Source: Flavobacteriaceae bacterium
GTDB taxonomy: Bacteria; Bacteroidota; Bacteroidia; Flavobacteriales; Flavobacteriaceae
DNA length: 40,353 nt
Direction: 5' to 3'
Assembly (NCBI GenBank): GCA_029238125.1
Contig: JAQWGQ010000004.1
Coordinates: forward strand, 1-40,353
Position 1 is the stretch's first letter; the number at the start of each line of letters is the position of its first letter. The notes under the pieces were generated by a model. The model was not told the origin of the DNA, searched no databases, and was given only the letters and a program-made list of their open reading frames with translations. Positions 9,006 to 19,365 of this stretch are shown in pieces. A program made the translations under genes and the position numbers.

Positions 9006-11954
9006 ATGCAAAATAACGGACTGGTTAAATTATTCGCCGTATTATTTGTGTTGGTAAGTATTTACCAACTCTCTTTCACATTTATTGTCAATCGAACTGA
9101 GGACAACGCTCGTGCATATGCCTTAGAAAAGGTCGATGAGAATATCCCAAACTATTTTGACGCGCTCAATGCTACAGAGCGTCAGTATCTCGATTCTGTT
9201 TCGACAGATCAGCATTTTGGGTACACCAATGCAAAGGTCAGAGAACTTAATAAAGGTCTTGACTTAAAAGGGGGGATCAACGTGATTCTGCAAATTTCTG
9301 TGAAAGATATCCTCAAAGGCTTAGCTGAAAACACACGGAGTCCGTTATTCAATCAGTCGCTTGCTCAAGCTGATGAGCTTCAAAAATCATCAGACGAAAG
9401 CTATGTTGAAAGCTTTTTTAAAGCGTTTGAATCTCTTAAAGGAGATCAAAACCTAGCTAGCCCAAGCATTTTTGCAAATCGAACCTTGAGTGACGACATT
9501 CGGATTGACATGACCGACGATGAGGTTAAGCCAATTATTCGTACAAAAATTGACGAGTCCATTGTTTCTGCCTTTGAAGTTTTGCGCAAGCGTATCGATA
9601 AATTTGGCGTGACTCAACCGAACATTCAACGACTTGGAAATTCTGGACGTATACTCGTCGAACTCCCAGGTGCACGTGATATTGAGCGTGTCAAAAACTT
9701 ATTACAAAGTACAGCACAACTTGAATTCTGGGAAACCGAATCAAAAGATAAGTTGACCTCATTTTTATTTCAAGCTAATGAGCTTTTAAAGCAAACTGTT
9801 GTTCAGGACACAGCAGAAAAACCGCAAGACGACAATTCAGAAATCGATGATTTGCTGGCTGATATTGAGGCACAACAAGACTCGCTATCTGTTGTTCAAA
9901 ACCCCATTTTTGATCTAGTCGTTGATATCGATTTTCCTGGACCAGTTCTTGTTCGCATTGCGGAAAAGGACAAAGATACTTTTGACAGCTACCTTCAGCG
10001 TTCTGAGGTAAGAAATTTATTGCCTGCTGAACTCAGATTTACAAAATTTTTATGGAGTAAATCCGACCCGAACTCTGAACTCATCGACTTGTATGCCATT
10101 CGATCCAATCGGACAAACACACCTCCATTAGGCGGTAGTGTGATTGTTGATGCACGAAGTACCTATGACCAATTCAATTCCCCAGCGGTAAGTATGCAAA
10201 TGAATGCAAAAGGGGCTCGTATTTGGGAGGAAATTACAGGCAAAGCTTTTCGTGAAAACGGAAACATCGCCATCGTTCTCGATAACTTGGTTTACTCTGC
10301 ACCAGGTGTTTCTAAAGGTGCCATATCTGGGGGGCGTTCAGAAATCTCTGGTCAGTTTTCAGTCAATGAAGCAACCGACTTGGCCAATGTACTTCGCGCT
10401 GGTAAACTTCCAGCTGCAGCTGAAATTATCCAATCTGAAATCATCGGCCCATCTTTGGGTGCTGAAGCCATTGAAAGTGGTATTAACTCTTTTGTAATTG
10501 CTTTGCTTCTCGTTTTGGTGTGGATGATGTTTTACTATGGTCGCGCAGGACTTTATGCAGATATTGCTCTTACATTAAACCTCATTTTAATTTTCGGTAT
10601 CCTTGCTGGTTTAGGAGCTGTACTGACTCTGCCAGGTATTGCTGGTATTGTGTTAACTATCGGAATGTCTGTTGATGCTAACGTACTGATTTTTGAGAGA
10701 ATCCGTGAGGAGTTGACACGAGAAAAAGGATTAAAACTGTCCGTTTCTGATGGATTTCAAAATGCCCTTTCATCCATCTTAGATGCTAATATTACAACTG
10801 GTCTTACCGCATTAATTTTATTCTTATTTGGAACAGGTCCGATCAAAGGATTTGCAACAACCCTATTAATTGGTATCGCCACCTCATTGTTCACAGCGAT
10901 CTTTATCACAAGAATCTTAGTAGACTCTCGAGTTGCAAAAAAGAAAGCACTGCATTTCTCTACCTCTGTAACCAAAAATCTGTTTCGAAATTTGACAATC
11001 ACTTTCCTAGCAAAACGAAAATTTTCCTATATCCTTTCAGGTTTACTCATAGTCATTGCTTTGACATCCTTGTTTACCAATGGTCTCAATCAAGGGGTAG
11101 ATTTTGTCGGTGGACGATCCTACACGGTTCGATTCGACAAAGCCATCAGCTCAGCCGAAGTGCAGTCCGACCTCGTTGCGGTCTTAGGAAATGCCGAAGC
11201 GAAAATTTTTGGTAACGATAACCAGCTAAAAATCACCACAAATTACAAAGTCGATGTCGAAGGTGCTGCCGTAGATGATGAAATTCAACAGTTGATGTAC
11301 GGTGCTTTACAAACCTATCTTCCTGACGGCACGGACTATGTCAGTTTTGTAACCACGAGTGAAGAAAAACAAATTGGGATTATGTCATCTATTAAAGTCG
11401 GACCGACAATTGCCGATGACATCAAAAACAATTCCTTTTTGGCTGTATTCGGTTCGCTGATCGTAGTATTCTTTTACATTTTATTGCGATTTAGAAAGTG
11501 GCAATTTTCTCTTGGTGCAGTTGCTGCCGTATTCCATGATGTGTTGTTAGTATTGGGGATATTCTCTTTGACCTATACGTTCATGCCATTTAACATGGAA
11601 ATCAATCAGGCCTTTATCGCGGCGATACTTACTGTGATTGGGTATTCTCTAAACGATACCGTGGTTGTATTTGACCGCATTCGTGAATACGCAAAAGCAC
11701 ATAGCAGTTGGCCGTATAATCAAACCGTTAATGGCGCATTGAATAGCACCTTGAGTCGAACGTTGAACACTTCGTTGACTACACTGGTTGTTTTGCTTGC
11801 TATTTTTCTGTTTGGCGGTGAGGCGATTCGTGGGTTTATGTTTGCTTTGATTGTCGGTGTGGTTGTCGGTACCTATTCATCTATGTTTATCGCAACACCA
11901 ATTATGTTTGATACACTTCGCAACAAATCACTCGAAGAAAATAAGGACGACTAA
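9006..11954 (+). CDS. secDF: SecDF fused protein translocase subunit
   Basis: Inner-membrane, proton-driven partner of SecYEG that helps pull secreted proteins across the membrane. Here SecD and SecF are one 982-residue polypeptide with about twelve helices, the form common in Bacteroidota. The SecD half has the GLDLKGG motif near residue 87, a long periplasmic domain with a charged, Asp/Glu/Gln-rich insert around 265-300, and SVDANVLIFERIREE from residue 555. The SecF half has VDFVGG from residue 698 and NDTVVVFDRIRE from residue 883, which carry the transmembrane charged residues used for proton flow. The stop overlaps the stop of the convergent lgt gene. Confidence 0.96.
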   Translation: MQNNGLVKLFAVLFVLVSIYQLSFTFIVNRTEDNARAYALEKVDENIPNYFDALNATERQYLDSVSTDQHFGYTNAKVRELNKGLDLKGGINVILQISVKDILKGLAENTRSPLFNQSLAQADELQKSSDESYVESFFKAFESLKGDQNLASPSIFANRTLSDDIRIDMTDDEVKPIIRTKIDESIVSAFEVLRKRIDKFGVTQPNIQRLGNSGRILVELPGARDIERVKNLLQSTAQLEFWETESKDKLTSFLFQANELLKQTVVQDTAEKPQDDNSEIDDLLADIEAQQDSLSVVQNPIFDLVVDIDFPGPVLVRIAEKDKDTFDSYLQRSEVRNLLPAELRFTKFLWSKSDPNSELIDLYAIRSNRTNTPPLGGSVIVDARSTYDQFNSPAVSMQMNAKGARIWEEITGKAFRENGNIAIVLDNLVYSAPGVSKGAISGGRSEISGQFSVNEATDLANVLRAGKLPAAAEIIQSEIIGPSLGAEAIESGINSFVIALLLVLVWMMFYYGRAGLYADIALTLNLILIFGILAGLGAVLTLPGIAGIVLTIGMSVDANVLIFERIREELTREKGLKLSVSDGFQNALSSILDANITTGLTALILFLFGTGPIKGFATTLLIGIATSLFTAIFITRILVDSRVAKKKALHFSTSVTKNLFRNLTITFLAKRKFSYILSGLLIVIALTSLFTNGLNQGVDFVGGRSYTVRFDKAISSAEVQSDLVAVLGNAEAKIFGNDNQLKITTNYKVDVEGAAVDDEIQQLMYGALQTYLPDGTDYVSFVTTSEEKQIGIMSSIKVGPTIADDIKNNSFLAVFGSLIVVFFYILLRFRKWQFSLGAVAAVFHDVLLVLGIFSLTYTFMPFNMEINQAFIAAILTVIGYSLNDTVVVFDRIREYAKAHSSWPYNQTVNGALNSTLSRTLNTSLTTLVVLLAIFLFGGEAIRGFMFALIVGVVVGTYSSMFIATPIMFDTLRNKSLEENKDD

Positions 11955-12784
11955 GCCGATTTGGCTTTTGACTGAGCTCTTCGAACCAGATAAAATCCAA
12001 TAAGAATAAGTGGGATACTCAACCATTGTCCAGTAGACAGCAGTCCAAGTGATGTCTCAAATCCGCCTTGACTTTCTTTGACGAACTCTGCGATAAATCG
12101 CACACCAAATAACAAGATAAAAAAGGCACCAAAGAGGTAGCCAGTTTGATCTTTTCGATTGGTATTCCAATACAAATGACGGAGAATAAGAAATACAACC
12201 AGATAGCCAAAAGATTCGTAAAGCTGTACAGGATGTCGTGGTAATACTTCACCTCTGTTTAGAAAAACAACCCCAAAATCACTATTGCTATATAGCCCAA
12301 CAATCTCAGAGTTAAAGAAGTTTCCAATACGGATAAAAATTCCTGCAAATGCTACGGTAATGCCCAAACGATCCAAAATCCAAAGCAAGGGCTTATATGT
12401 GTATTTTCTTTGATACAAGTACAGGGAGGTGATAATCCCAATGGCAGCCCCATGACTTGCCAGTCCTCGATAACCTGTAAATTCTATTCCATCAGGGGTT
12501 ACTTTTATAGGCAAAAGTATTTCGGCTAAATTGTTCTGATAATAATCCCAATTGTAGAAAAACACCTCGCCCAAACGTGCTCCAAGCAGTGTACCAACGA
12601 TAGTAAAGACAAACAAGGGCTCGAGATATTCTTCAGAAACTTTTTCATGACGATAAAATTTTTGCATCATATAGTAGCCAACTGCAAACGCAATGACAAA
12701 CATCAAGCTATAGTAATGAAGACCAAACGATCCGATTTTGAAAATGGTTTCACTAGGCGCCCACTCGAACTTGTATAAAATCAT
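11951..12784 (-). CDS. lgt: prolipoprotein diacylglyceryl transferase
   Basis: Inner-membrane enzyme that transfers diacylglycerol from phosphatidylglycerol to the lipobox cysteine of prolipoproteins, the first step of lipoprotein maturation. The 277-residue protein has seven or so hydrophobic segments, the conserved GYRGLASHG stretch at 104-112 and the signature RIGNFFNSEIVG at 152-163, and RHPVQLYES further on. The many lipoproteins in this window are its expected substrates. It is the last gene after folE-cysS-yidD on this strand, but a -7 element in the 41-base gap suggests its own promoter as well. Its stop codon shares bases with that of secDF. Confidence 0.95.
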   Translation of the reverse strand: MILYKFEWAPSETIFKIGSFGLHYYSLMFVIAFAVGYYMMQKFYRHEKVSEEYLEPLFVFTIVGTLLGARLGEVFFYNWDYYQNNLAEILLPIKVTPDGIEFTGYRGLASHGAAIGIITSLYLYQRKYTYKPLLWILDRLGITVAFAGIFIRIGNFFNSEIVGLYSNSDFGVVFLNRGEVLPRHPVQLYESFGYLVVFLILRHLYWNTNRKDQTGYLFGAFFILLFGVRFIAEFVKESQGGFETSLGLLSTGQWLSIPLILIGFYLVRRAQSKAKSA

Positions 12785-12798
12785 AATTGGAATTTTTG

Positions 12799-12806
12799 CA
12801 AATATA
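12799..12806 (-). promoter_or_regulatory. -7 promoter element of lgt
   Basis: On the minus strand this reads TATATTTG, an exact TAnnTTTG match about 14 bases before the lgt ATG, in the gap after yidD. Confidence 0.5.
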
Positions 12807-12825
12807 CTATTTTGATGTTGATCGA

Positions 12826-13047
12826 TTAGGGTACAGGGTCATATCCATTTCCACCCCAAGGATGACATTTTGTAATGCGTTTGATCGATAAGCGGAGTCC
12901 TTTCAGTAATCCATGTTTTTGAAGCGATTCTGCTGCATAGTGAGAGCAACTTGGATTAAACCGGCATGTTGCTGGAAAAAAAGGGGAGATCGCAGTTTGA
13001 TAAATTTTGATACAGACTAAGAATGGAAAAATCAAAACCCTTTTCAC
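12826..13047 (-). CDS. yidD: membrane protein insertion efficiency factor YidD
   Basis: Small 73-residue amphipathic protein of the YidD family (DUF37), thought to assist YidC-dependent insertion of membrane proteins. It shows the family core [18 protein letters not shown] with its three cysteines and a closing [12 protein letters not shown]. The start is GTG, which overlaps the cysS TAG stop by one base, indicating translational coupling. In many other bacteria yidD sits next to rnpA and yidC; here it is downstream of cysS and upstream of lgt. Confidence 0.92.
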   Translation of the reverse strand: MKRVLIFPFLVCIKIYQTAISPFFPATCRFNPSCSHYAAESLQKHGLLKGLRLSIKRITKCHPWGGNGYDPVP

Positions 13048-14525
13048 TACTTCAAGGTAAAAGTGGTTTTTTGTGGACCGTCTTGTAATACTATTCCAGC
13101 TTTCGATAGTTCGTCCCGAATTTTGTCAGACGTATGAAAGTCCTTGCGCTTTCTCGCATCATTTCGCAGTTCAATCAGCAGTTGTAGAGCGTCTTCTAAA
13201 TAATGATCACCTCCCTGCTGTTCTTCAGTTAGACCGAGCACATCATACACGAAGTTATGAAGTGTTTTTTGTAGGTCATTTAAATCCTCTCTTGTAATAC
13301 TCTCTCTCCCATCATTGACATTTTGCACAAATTTGACCGCATCAAACAGATTTGCGATAAGGATAGGTGTATTAAAGTCGTCATTCATGGCATTGAAGCA
13401 CTTTTGACTCCACTCAACAAAGTCGAAGCCAGTCGTTTCCTTAGCAGTATCGAGTGAATCGAGAAGGGATAGCCCTTGCATCAATTTTGAAAACCCTTTT
13501 TCAGAAGCAAGCATAGCATCATTGCTGAAATCAAGGACTGATCGATAATGCGCCTGAAGCATAAAAAATCGAGTGACAGCGGGGGAGAAAGGACGCTCCA
13601 TGATTTCATTTTTTCCGCTGAAGATTTCATCAGGTAAAATATTATTCCCTGTACTTTTTGCCATTTTTTTACCATTCAGAGTCAGCATATTTGCATGTAC
13701 CCAATAATTGGCTGGCGAACATTTGGAAACGGCCTCACCTTGTGCGATTTCGCACTCATGGTGCGGGAACTTCAAGTCCATGCCCCCTCCGTGGATATCA
13801 AAATGTTTGCCAAGATACTTGGTGCTCATTGCTGTACACTCCAAATGCCAACCTGGAAAACCATCGCCCCAAGGAGAAGGCCAGCGCATAATGTGTTCGG
13901 GTTGTGCTTTTTTCCATAACGCAAAGTCTTGTGGATTATGCTTTTCGCTTTGTCCACTTGTCTCACGGGTATTGTGGATCATATCCTCAAGCTTTCTTCC
14001 ACTTAGTTTTCCGTATGTCGAACTTTCATTGAATTTCAACACATCAAAGTAAACAGAACCCTCTACTTCGTAAGCAAAACCAGCATCCAAAATCTGTTTG
14101 ACCAACTCGATCTGTTCAACAATATGTCCCGTAGCGGTTGGCTCAATACTCGGCGGTAGGGTGTTAAATTTGGCAAGTGTTTTGTGAAAATCAACGGTGT
14201 ATTTCTGAACCACTTCCATGGGTTCAATTTCCTCAATTCTCGCTTTCTTAGCGATACGGTCTTCCCCTTCATCAGCGTCATTTTCCAAATGCCCTGCATC
14301 TGTAATATTGCGTACATATCTCACCTTAAAACCCAAGTGCTTTAGGTATCTAAAGATGATGTCAAATGAGATAAATGTTCTGCAATTTCCAAGGTGAACA
14401 TTATTGTAAACGGTTGGTCCACAAACATACATCCCAACCATATTCCCGTGAAGGGGTACAAATTCCTCTTTGGTTCCGCTTAGGGAATTATAAATTTGAA
14501 TACGCTGTTCAGCAATGGATTTCAT
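13047..14525 (-). CDS. cysS: cysteinyl-tRNA synthetase
   Basis: Class I aminoacyl-tRNA synthetase charging tRNA-Cys. The 492-residue length is normal. The zinc and cysteine-binding Cys35 lies in YVCGPTVYN, followed by the HIGH-equivalent HLGN at 44-47, further zinc ligands in WHLECTAMS and HHECEIAQ, and the KMSKS-equivalent KMAKS at 287-291. The C-terminal part has the usual helical bundle with [20 protein letters not shown]. It starts six bases after folE and overlaps yidD, so it sits in the middle of a folE-cysS-yidD operon. Confidence 0.97.
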   Translation of the reverse strand: MKSIAEQRIQIYNSLSGTKEEFVPLHGNMVGMYVCGPTVYNNVHLGNCRTFISFDIIFRYLKHLGFKVRYVRNITDAGHLENDADEGEDRIAKKARIEEIEPMEVVQKYTVDFHKTLAKFNTLPPSIEPTATGHIVEQIELVKQILDAGFAYEVEGSVYFDVLKFNESSTYGKLSGRKLEDMIHNTRETSGQSEKHNPQDFALWKKAQPEHIMRWPSPWGDGFPGWHLECTAMSTKYLGKHFDIHGGGMDLKFPHHECEIAQGEAVSKCSPANYWVHANMLTLNGKKMAKSTGNNILPDEIFSGKNEIMERPFSPAVTRFFMLQAHYRSVLDFSNDAMLASEKGFSKLMQGLSLLDSLDTAKETTGFDFVEWSQKCFNAMNDDFNTPILIANLFDAVKFVQNVNDGRESITREDLNDLQKTLHNFVYDVLGLTEEQQGGDHYLEDALQLLIELRNDARKRKDFHTSDKIRDELSKAGIVLQDGPQKTTFTLK

Positions 14526-14531
14526 GATCGT

Positions 14532-15224
14532 TTAGAATGCGGTTTCTAGCCGTAGATATTCTAAAAATTCTTTTTTGACTTCGGTCTTATTGAATGCGCC
14601 ACCAAATTCTGCTGTAATCGTACTGCAATCCACGTCGCGAATTCCTCTCGAGTTGACACACAAGTGCTTTGCGTCGATGACACAAGCAACGTCCTTGGTT
14701 TCGAGGGCAGACTGTAGCATATGTACAACCTGACGAGTAAGGCGTTCTTGAACCTGAGGTCTTTTGGCAAAGTAATCAACGATTCGATTCATTTTGGATA
14801 ATCCAATCACAGTGCCGTTGGAAATATAAGCGACATGCGCTCTTCCTACGATGGGCAATAAATGATGTTCACAAGTCGAGTAGAGTGTAATATTTTTCTC
14901 TACCAACATATGACCGTATTTGTACTTGTTGTCGAAAGTGGAAAGCTTTGGTGAGCGTTTGGGATTGAGGCCTCCAAAGATCTCTTGAACAAACATTTTT
15001 GCCACTCGTTTTGGTGTTCCTTTCAGACTGTCATCAGTCATGTCCATACCCAAAGTTTCCAAGATGTTTGCGACATCATTTTCGATTCGCGAGATTTTTT
15101 CTTCATCAGAAAGATCAAAAGCATCTTCACGCAAAGGAGTCAATGCAGAACTGCTTTGGTGGTCATTCGCGTCAAAGTCTTCTAAGGTTTCTTGTAGTAA
15201 TTTGTCAAATTTCATTGCATCCAT
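14532..15224 (-). CDS. folE: GTP cyclohydrolase I
   Basis: Opens the imidazole ring of GTP to give dihydroneopterin triphosphate, the first step of folate and pterin synthesis; folP later in the window acts further down the same route. The 230-residue protein has the zinc ligands Cys118 and His121 (STCEHHLLP) and Cys189 (HLCVNSRGIRD), plus GLSKMNRIVDYFAKRPQVQE. The start is uncertain: with a -7 element at 15233-15240 the ATG at 15224 would leave a leader of only a few bases, whereas the ATG at 15215 would leave about thirteen. First gene of the folE-cysS-yidD operon. Confidence 0.96.
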   Translation of the reverse strand: MDAMKFDKLLQETLEDFDANDHQSSSALTPLREDAFDLSDEEKISRIENDVANILETLGMDMTDDSLKGTPKRVAKMFVQEIFGGLNPKRSPKLSTFDNKYKYGHMLVEKNITLYSTCEHHLLPIVGRAHVAYISNGTVIGLSKMNRIVDYFAKRPQVQERLTRQVVHMLQSALETKDVACVIDAKHLCVNSRGIRDVDCSTITAEFGGAFNKTEVKKEFLEYLRLETAF

Positions 15225-15232
15225 ATAGAATA

Positions 15233-15240
15233 CAAAGATA
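15233..15240 (-). promoter_or_regulatory. -7 promoter element of folE
   Basis: Minus-strand TATCTTTG, an exact TAnnTTTG match, with a TTG about 22 bases upstream (15263-15265) as a possible -33 element. It bears on the choice of folE start. Confidence 0.6.
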
Positions 15241-15278
15241 CTTATTTATAAGATTAGGTTGACAAGCTTTTATTTCTG

Positions 15279-16805
15279 CTAAAACTTGAAGTTCCAACTT
15301 ACGGTAAATTGCTGTAAATCGATGTCATTGATTGCTCGATCAACCAGTCCAGTATCGTATAGTTGATGACTTTGACGTTGCTCACTGTTTAACATAGATA
15401 AATTGATGACACTCGACTTGAAATTAAAACCGATACCGAAAGAATATCCCGAGCGATCTCCTAGGATACTCGAATTGCTGTATGGGGACTCTTCAAGATG
15501 ATAACCAGCCCGAAGACTCACACCGCCTTGTCGATATTCACCCCCGATTCGGTAGCTTGACGTTGAAGTCCAGCTTTGATCGATTTGATCATTGAGCGCA
15601 ATAAACACATTATTATCGTTGGGTCCAATGTGTGTGTTTTGATAGCTTTTTAAGGTATAATCAAATGAGACTACCCCCCTAGAACCAAAAATATACGCCA
15701 AACTCCCTCGCAACTCACTCGGTGTTTTGATGGTATAATCTTCGTAAACATTCACAGTATTGGTCAAGTCGAGGACATCATTGAATGAGTTTCCGTCAGC
15801 ATCATTTGATTTTGTTTCCAAAAACTGTGAAAACTCATCTTTCAATGAATACCAGGTTGGCGATTTATAGCTTGCGCCCAATCGAATGTTTTTATTAGGT
15901 GTGGCAATGGCACCAAATTGTAAAGAGACGCCACCACCATAGGTATAGAGATCGTTTTGAAAATAGATTTCACGCAAAGGGGAGTCTGTATCATATCCGC
16001 TTTCGGTTGTTGAACGGATTTGGCGATATTCAATACCAGAGATATTCATATTTACTCCCAAGTATATCCAATCATTATACTTACCCGAAATGGTAAATGC
16101 CATATCCCATTTATCTCCTCTTGTTTTGATGTTGTGATTGTGTTGCACAGAGGAATATATCGCATTGGAAACAAACAAGCCATCATCCTCGAAGTAATCA
16201 AAAATATAGCCTTGGTATCCTAAAAATGCCTGCTGGTATTCAAATCCATATCCAGCAGACTTTCCAAAAAATTGGTAAACATCTCGGATTGTTTCCCCGT
16301 CACTCAATCCAAACACCCCCCCATTTTTTCCAGCTGCATAATCTAGAAAATAGGTGTCCAAGCCATTCTCAGAATTCGTGCCGTTAATTTGAATCGTATT
16401 GTTGTAGGAGCTTTGCATCTGTGCGTTAAATCCAAAAGCAATTTTTTTCCATGCTACATCTGCATTGTTGTTTTTCAGTATCAATACCCCACCAATCTGA
16501 TTGAGTCCACTATTTCGATTTTCAGTGGGAGTAGAGGAGCCGAAATATGAAGTATTGTTTGTGGTTGATTGTGTCGATGTGCTCAAGCCAAACTGATTGG
16601 CGTTGAATACGGCACTCGCTGCAGGATTGGTATGAATGGCAGAAAGATTGCCGCCCAAGGCGCCAAACGCACCAGACATGGCTTCAAAACGAGCGTTTCC
16701 GCTGATGTTTTCCTGGGTAATGACATGAACCAAATCAAGGTTTTGAGCAGGCAATGTCCAAAAACTCAAAAAAGCAATAAAAAATAGGTGTATACGGGTT
16801 TTCAT
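15279..16805 (-). CDS. FadL/OMPP1-like outer membrane barrel protein
   Basis: Predicted outer-membrane beta barrel of the OMPP1/FadL/TodX family, often labelled hemin receptor in Bacteroidota. The 508-residue protein starts with a signal peptide (MKTRIHLFFIAFLSFW, cleavage near PAQ) and continues with ISGNARFEAMSGAFGALGGN and SAIHTNPAASAVF, the plug-region segments typical of this family, then alternating aromatic beta strands and a terminal Phe. The ATG at 16805 is preferred for the signal peptide; 16823 and 16811 are possible. It starts shortly after the stop of the Tyr/Ser-rich lipoprotein gene, so the two are probably one transcript. Family members pass hydrophobic compounds; the substrate here is unknown. 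Confidence 0.85.
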   Translation of the reverse strand: MKTRIHLFFIAFLSFWTLPAQNLDLVHVITQENISGNARFEAMSGAFGALGGNLSAIHTNPAASAVFNANQFGLSTSTQSTTNNTSYFGSSTPTENRNSGLNQIGGVLILKNNNADVAWKKIAFGFNAQMQSSYNNTIQINGTNSENGLDTYFLDYAAGKNGGVFGLSDGETIRDVYQFFGKSAGYGFEYQQAFLGYQGYIFDYFEDDGLFVSNAIYSSVQHNHNIKTRGDKWDMAFTISGKYNDWIYLGVNMNISGIEYRQIRSTTESGYDTDSPLREIYFQNDLYTYGGGVSLQFGAIATPNKNIRLGASYKSPTWYSLKDEFSQFLETKSNDADGNSFNDVLDLTNTVNVYEDYTIKTPSELRGSLAYIFGSRGVVSFDYTLKSYQNTHIGPNDNNVFIALNDQIDQSWTSTSSYRIGGEYRQGGVSLRAGYHLEESPYSNSSILGDRSGYSFGIGFNFKSSVINLSMLNSEQRQSHQLYDTGLVDRAINDIDLQQFTVSWNFKF

Positions 16806-16829
16806 AAACATGGAATTAGTCATTGATAC

Positions 16830-17804
16830 TTATCTTCTACCACTACTGGATGACCTAGACGATGATCCACTTGAACTTCTAGAGCTGCTCGAGCTTCCAG
16901 AGCTGTAGGAACGATTGCTTGACCTAGATGTATTGTAATTGTTATTTGAGGATCTTGTTTGCCTAGATTGGTCTGAATTGTTTGATCCAGAGACATTGTT
17001 GCGATTCGAACTCGATCGATAGTTTCGCTTATTTGAGTAATCTCGTGTCATAAAATTAGACGCATTATTTTGTTCACTTTCTTTTGCTGTCGAAGTCGGT
17101 GCGCTACTCGATGTACGCCGGCTTACATTGTAGTTTACTGTGCTGATGCTGCCATTTGGAGAATGCCGTTGAATTTGGTACGAATCCCCACTCAAAGAGT
17201 TTGTAGAATTACTTCTCATGTTGGAAGCTCCCCTTGCTGGAGTGCCTCGCCGCCCGCTACTTGCTACATACTGTTTTGGATTTGTGTAGTAACTCGATCC
17301 GTAATAATGATAGTAAGGGTTGAAGCCATAATAGGAATGGGGATAATATGCATAATATGGGCTGTAGTGTGACCATCCGTAATAATAAGGCTCGTAGTAA
17401 TATGACCAAGAATACCAAGGTCGATATCGATGATGTCTCACCCACGGGCGATAGTAATAGTTGTTCCATTGATAGTTGTAATCATGATAAAACCCATGCG
17501 ATTCATAGCCATAAACATTGATGTTGATATTGTTTATATCTCGATTGCTTTGCGAGGGTGTGGAAAGCGAATCTATTTCCACATCTCGATTATTGTCAAC
17601 TAATTCTTTTGCTTTATCACCAAAATACTTTTTATAGTATTTGCCATCGGTGTTCTTGGTGTATCGTTTTTTTGGCGGAGGAGTATCGCCATAAATCCCG
17701 TCATTGTAGTATCCAACTGGGCTAAAAGACCCACAACTATTGATGAGAAACAAAATGGCAAACAAAGGCAACAAAAAAAATGTGTTGGAAATTTGTGTTT
17801 TCAT
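16830..17804 (-). CDS. Tyr-rich and Ser-rich low-complexity lipoprotein
   Basis: I do not recognise a family. The 324-residue product has a lipoprotein signal with lipobox LINSC (Cys24), a short charged region, a very Tyr/Trp/His-rich stretch at about 97-176, and a tail from about 180 dominated by Ser, Asn and Arg that ends in a run of Ser/Arg/Gly. The start is set at the ATG at 17804: the alternative TTG ten codons upstream lies inside a -7 element (17832-17839), so it cannot be in the mRNA. The gene precedes the FadL-like barrel closely, suggesting they work together at the outer membrane. The Tyr stretch could be adhesive or structural; this is a guess. Confidence 0.75.
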   Translation of the reverse strand: MKTQISNTFFLLPLFAILFLINSCGSFSPVGYYNDGIYGDTPPPKKRYTKNTDGKYYKKYFGDKAKELVDNNRDVEIDSLSTPSQSNRDINNININVYGYESHGFYHDYNYQWNNYYYRPWVRHHRYRPWYSWSYYYEPYYYGWSHYSPYYAYYPHSYYGFNPYYHYYGSSYYTNPKQYVASSGRRGTPARGASNMRSNSTNSLSGDSYQIQRHSPNGSISTVNYNVSRRTSSSAPTSTAKESEQNNASNFMTRDYSNKRNYRSSSNRNNVSGSNNSDQSRQTRSSNNNYNTSRSSNRSYSSGSSSSSRSSSGSSSRSSSSGRR

Positions 17805-17831
17805 AATGACACGATTGCGGGTTAAACTCTT

Positions 17832-17839
17832 CAAATTTA
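17832..17839 (-). promoter_or_regulatory. -7 promoter element of the Tyr/Ser-rich lipoprotein gene
   Basis: Minus-strand TAAATTTG, an exact TAnnTTTG match, 27 bases before the ATG at 17804. Its position rules out the upstream TTG start. Confidence 0.55.
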
Positions 17840-17841
17840 AT

Positions 17842-17849
17842 TAGCTTTG
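17842..17849 (+). promoter_or_regulatory. -7 promoter element of proS
   Basis: TAGCTTTG matches TAnnTTTG and ends 37 bases before the proS ATG. It nearly abuts the divergent -7 element at 17832-17839. Confidence 0.5.
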
Positions 17850-17886
17850 CTAAAAGTAACATTTCAAATTTTATGCCAAACTAAAA

Positions 17887-19365
17887 ATGGGGCAAAATTT
17901 AACAACACGGAGTCAAGATTATTCAAAGTGGTACAACGAACTTGTTGTTCGAGCAGATTTAGCTGAAAATTCAGCTGTCCGCGGATGCATGGTGATCAAA
18001 CCCTATGGCTATGCGATATGGGAGCGTATGCAAAGTGAGCTGGACAAGATGTTTAAAGACTCGGGTCATTCCAACGCATACTTTCCTTTGTTTGTTCCAA
18101 AAAGTCTGTTTGAAGCCGAAGAAAAAAATGCAGAGGGCTTTGCGAAAGAATGTGCAATTGTTACCCATTATCGTTTGGAAAACGATCCTGAGCGTGCTGG
18201 AAAACTTCGCGTTGACCCAAATGCCAAACTAGAAGAGGAGCTTATTGTAAGACCAACAAGTGAGGCAATCATTTGGAACACCTATAAAAATTGGATTCAG
18301 TCTTACAGAGATCTACCAATTCTTCTCAATCAGTGGGCCAATGTGGTTCGTTGGGAAATGCGGACTCGTTTGTTTTTGCGCACTGCTGAATTTTTGTGGC
18401 AAGAGGGTCATACAGCGCATGCGACCAAGGAGGAGGCAGTTGCAGAAACCATTCAAATGAACCAAATCTATGCAAAGTTTGTTGAGGATTTTATGGGGAT
18501 TCCTGTGATTCAAGGAATCAAATCGGAGAGTGAACGTTTTGCAGGAGCAATCGAAACCTATTGCATTGAGGCACTGATGCAAGACGGAAAAGCTTTGCAA
18601 GCAGGGACTGCCCATTTTTTAGGTCAAAATTTTGCCAAAGCATTCGATGTAAAATTCGCAAACAAAGAAGGTGGGTTAGATTATGTATGGGCAACTTCAT
18701 GGGGTGTTTCTACGCGATTGATGGGTGCTTTGATTATGACACATAGCGATGACAAGGGTTTGGTGCTTCCACCCAATCTCGCACCATTTCAGGTGGTTAT
18801 CGTGCCGATTTATAAAGGAGATGAGCAGAAAATAGAGATATTGGATCATGCCAAAAAACTTTATAAGGATTTAGACGCAGCAGGCGTACGAGTTAAGTTG
18901 GATGATCGAGATACTCACACACCTGGTTACAAATTCAATGATTATGAGCTTAAGGGAGTTCCCATTCGACTGGGAATTGGACCAAAAGACATTGAAAAAG
19001 GGACAGTTGAGTTAGCTCGCCGAGATATTTTGACCAAGTCTTTTGTGTCTCAAGATGATTTAGCTTCACATGTCAATAACCTTCTTTCCGAAATTCAGAG
19101 CAATTTGTTTGATCGGGCACTTACGTTTCGTGAAAGCCATACCACGGTTTGTGATTCTTATGAGGATTTTAAAAAGGTATTGGAGTCCAAAGGGGGATTT
19201 ATTTCAGCTCATTGGGATGGAACTGCAGAGACAGAAATGAAAATCAAACAAGAAACCAAGGCGACAATTCGCTGCATTCCTATCGACAAGGAGAAGGAGG
19301 AAGGCAAATGTATTTATTCTGGCAAGCCCTCAAGTCAGCGTGTGCTTTTTGCAAAAGCGTATTAA
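17887..19365 (+). CDS. proS: prolyl-tRNA synthetase (archaeal/eukaryote-like type)
   Basis: Class II synthetase charging tRNA-Pro. At 492 residues, without the editing insertion between motifs 2 and 3, it is the short ProS type 3 rather than the E. coli type. VRPTSE lies at 121-126, motif 2 around [22 protein letters not shown] (155-175), and motif 3 around [19 protein letters not shown]. The C-terminal zinc-like domain and a terminal Tyr (LFAKAY) are hallmarks of this type. The stop codon shares bases with that of the convergent NRDE gene. Confidence 0.96.
   Translation: MGQNLTTRSQDYSKWYNELVVRADLAENSAVRGCMVIKPYGYAIWERMQSELDKMFKDSGHSNAYFPLFVPKSLFEAEEKNAEGFAKECAIVTHYRLENDPERAGKLRVDPNAKLEEELIVRPTSEAIIWNTYKNWIQSYRDLPILLNQWANVVRWEMRTRLFLRTAEFLWQEGHTAHATKEEAVAETIQMNQIYAKFVEDFMGIPVIQGIKSESERFAGAIETYCIEALMQDGKALQAGTAHFLGQNFAKAFDVKFANKEGGLDYVWATSWGVSTRLMGALIMTHSDDKGLVLPPNLAPFQVVIVPIYKGDEQKIEILDHAKKLYKDLDAAGVRVKLDDRDTHTPGYKFNDYELKGVPIRLGIGPKDIEKGTVELARRDILTKSFVSQDDLASHVNNLLSEIQSNLFDRALTFRESHTTVCDSYEDFKKVLESKGGFISAHWDGTAETEMKIKQETKATIRCIPIDKEKEEGKCIYSGKPSSQRVLFAKAY

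Noticed and set aside
13658-14052. Overlapping plus-strand open frames of 74-114 codons inside cysS
   Set aside because: They are antisense shadows of a well-conserved gene, with no family features and unlikely composition.
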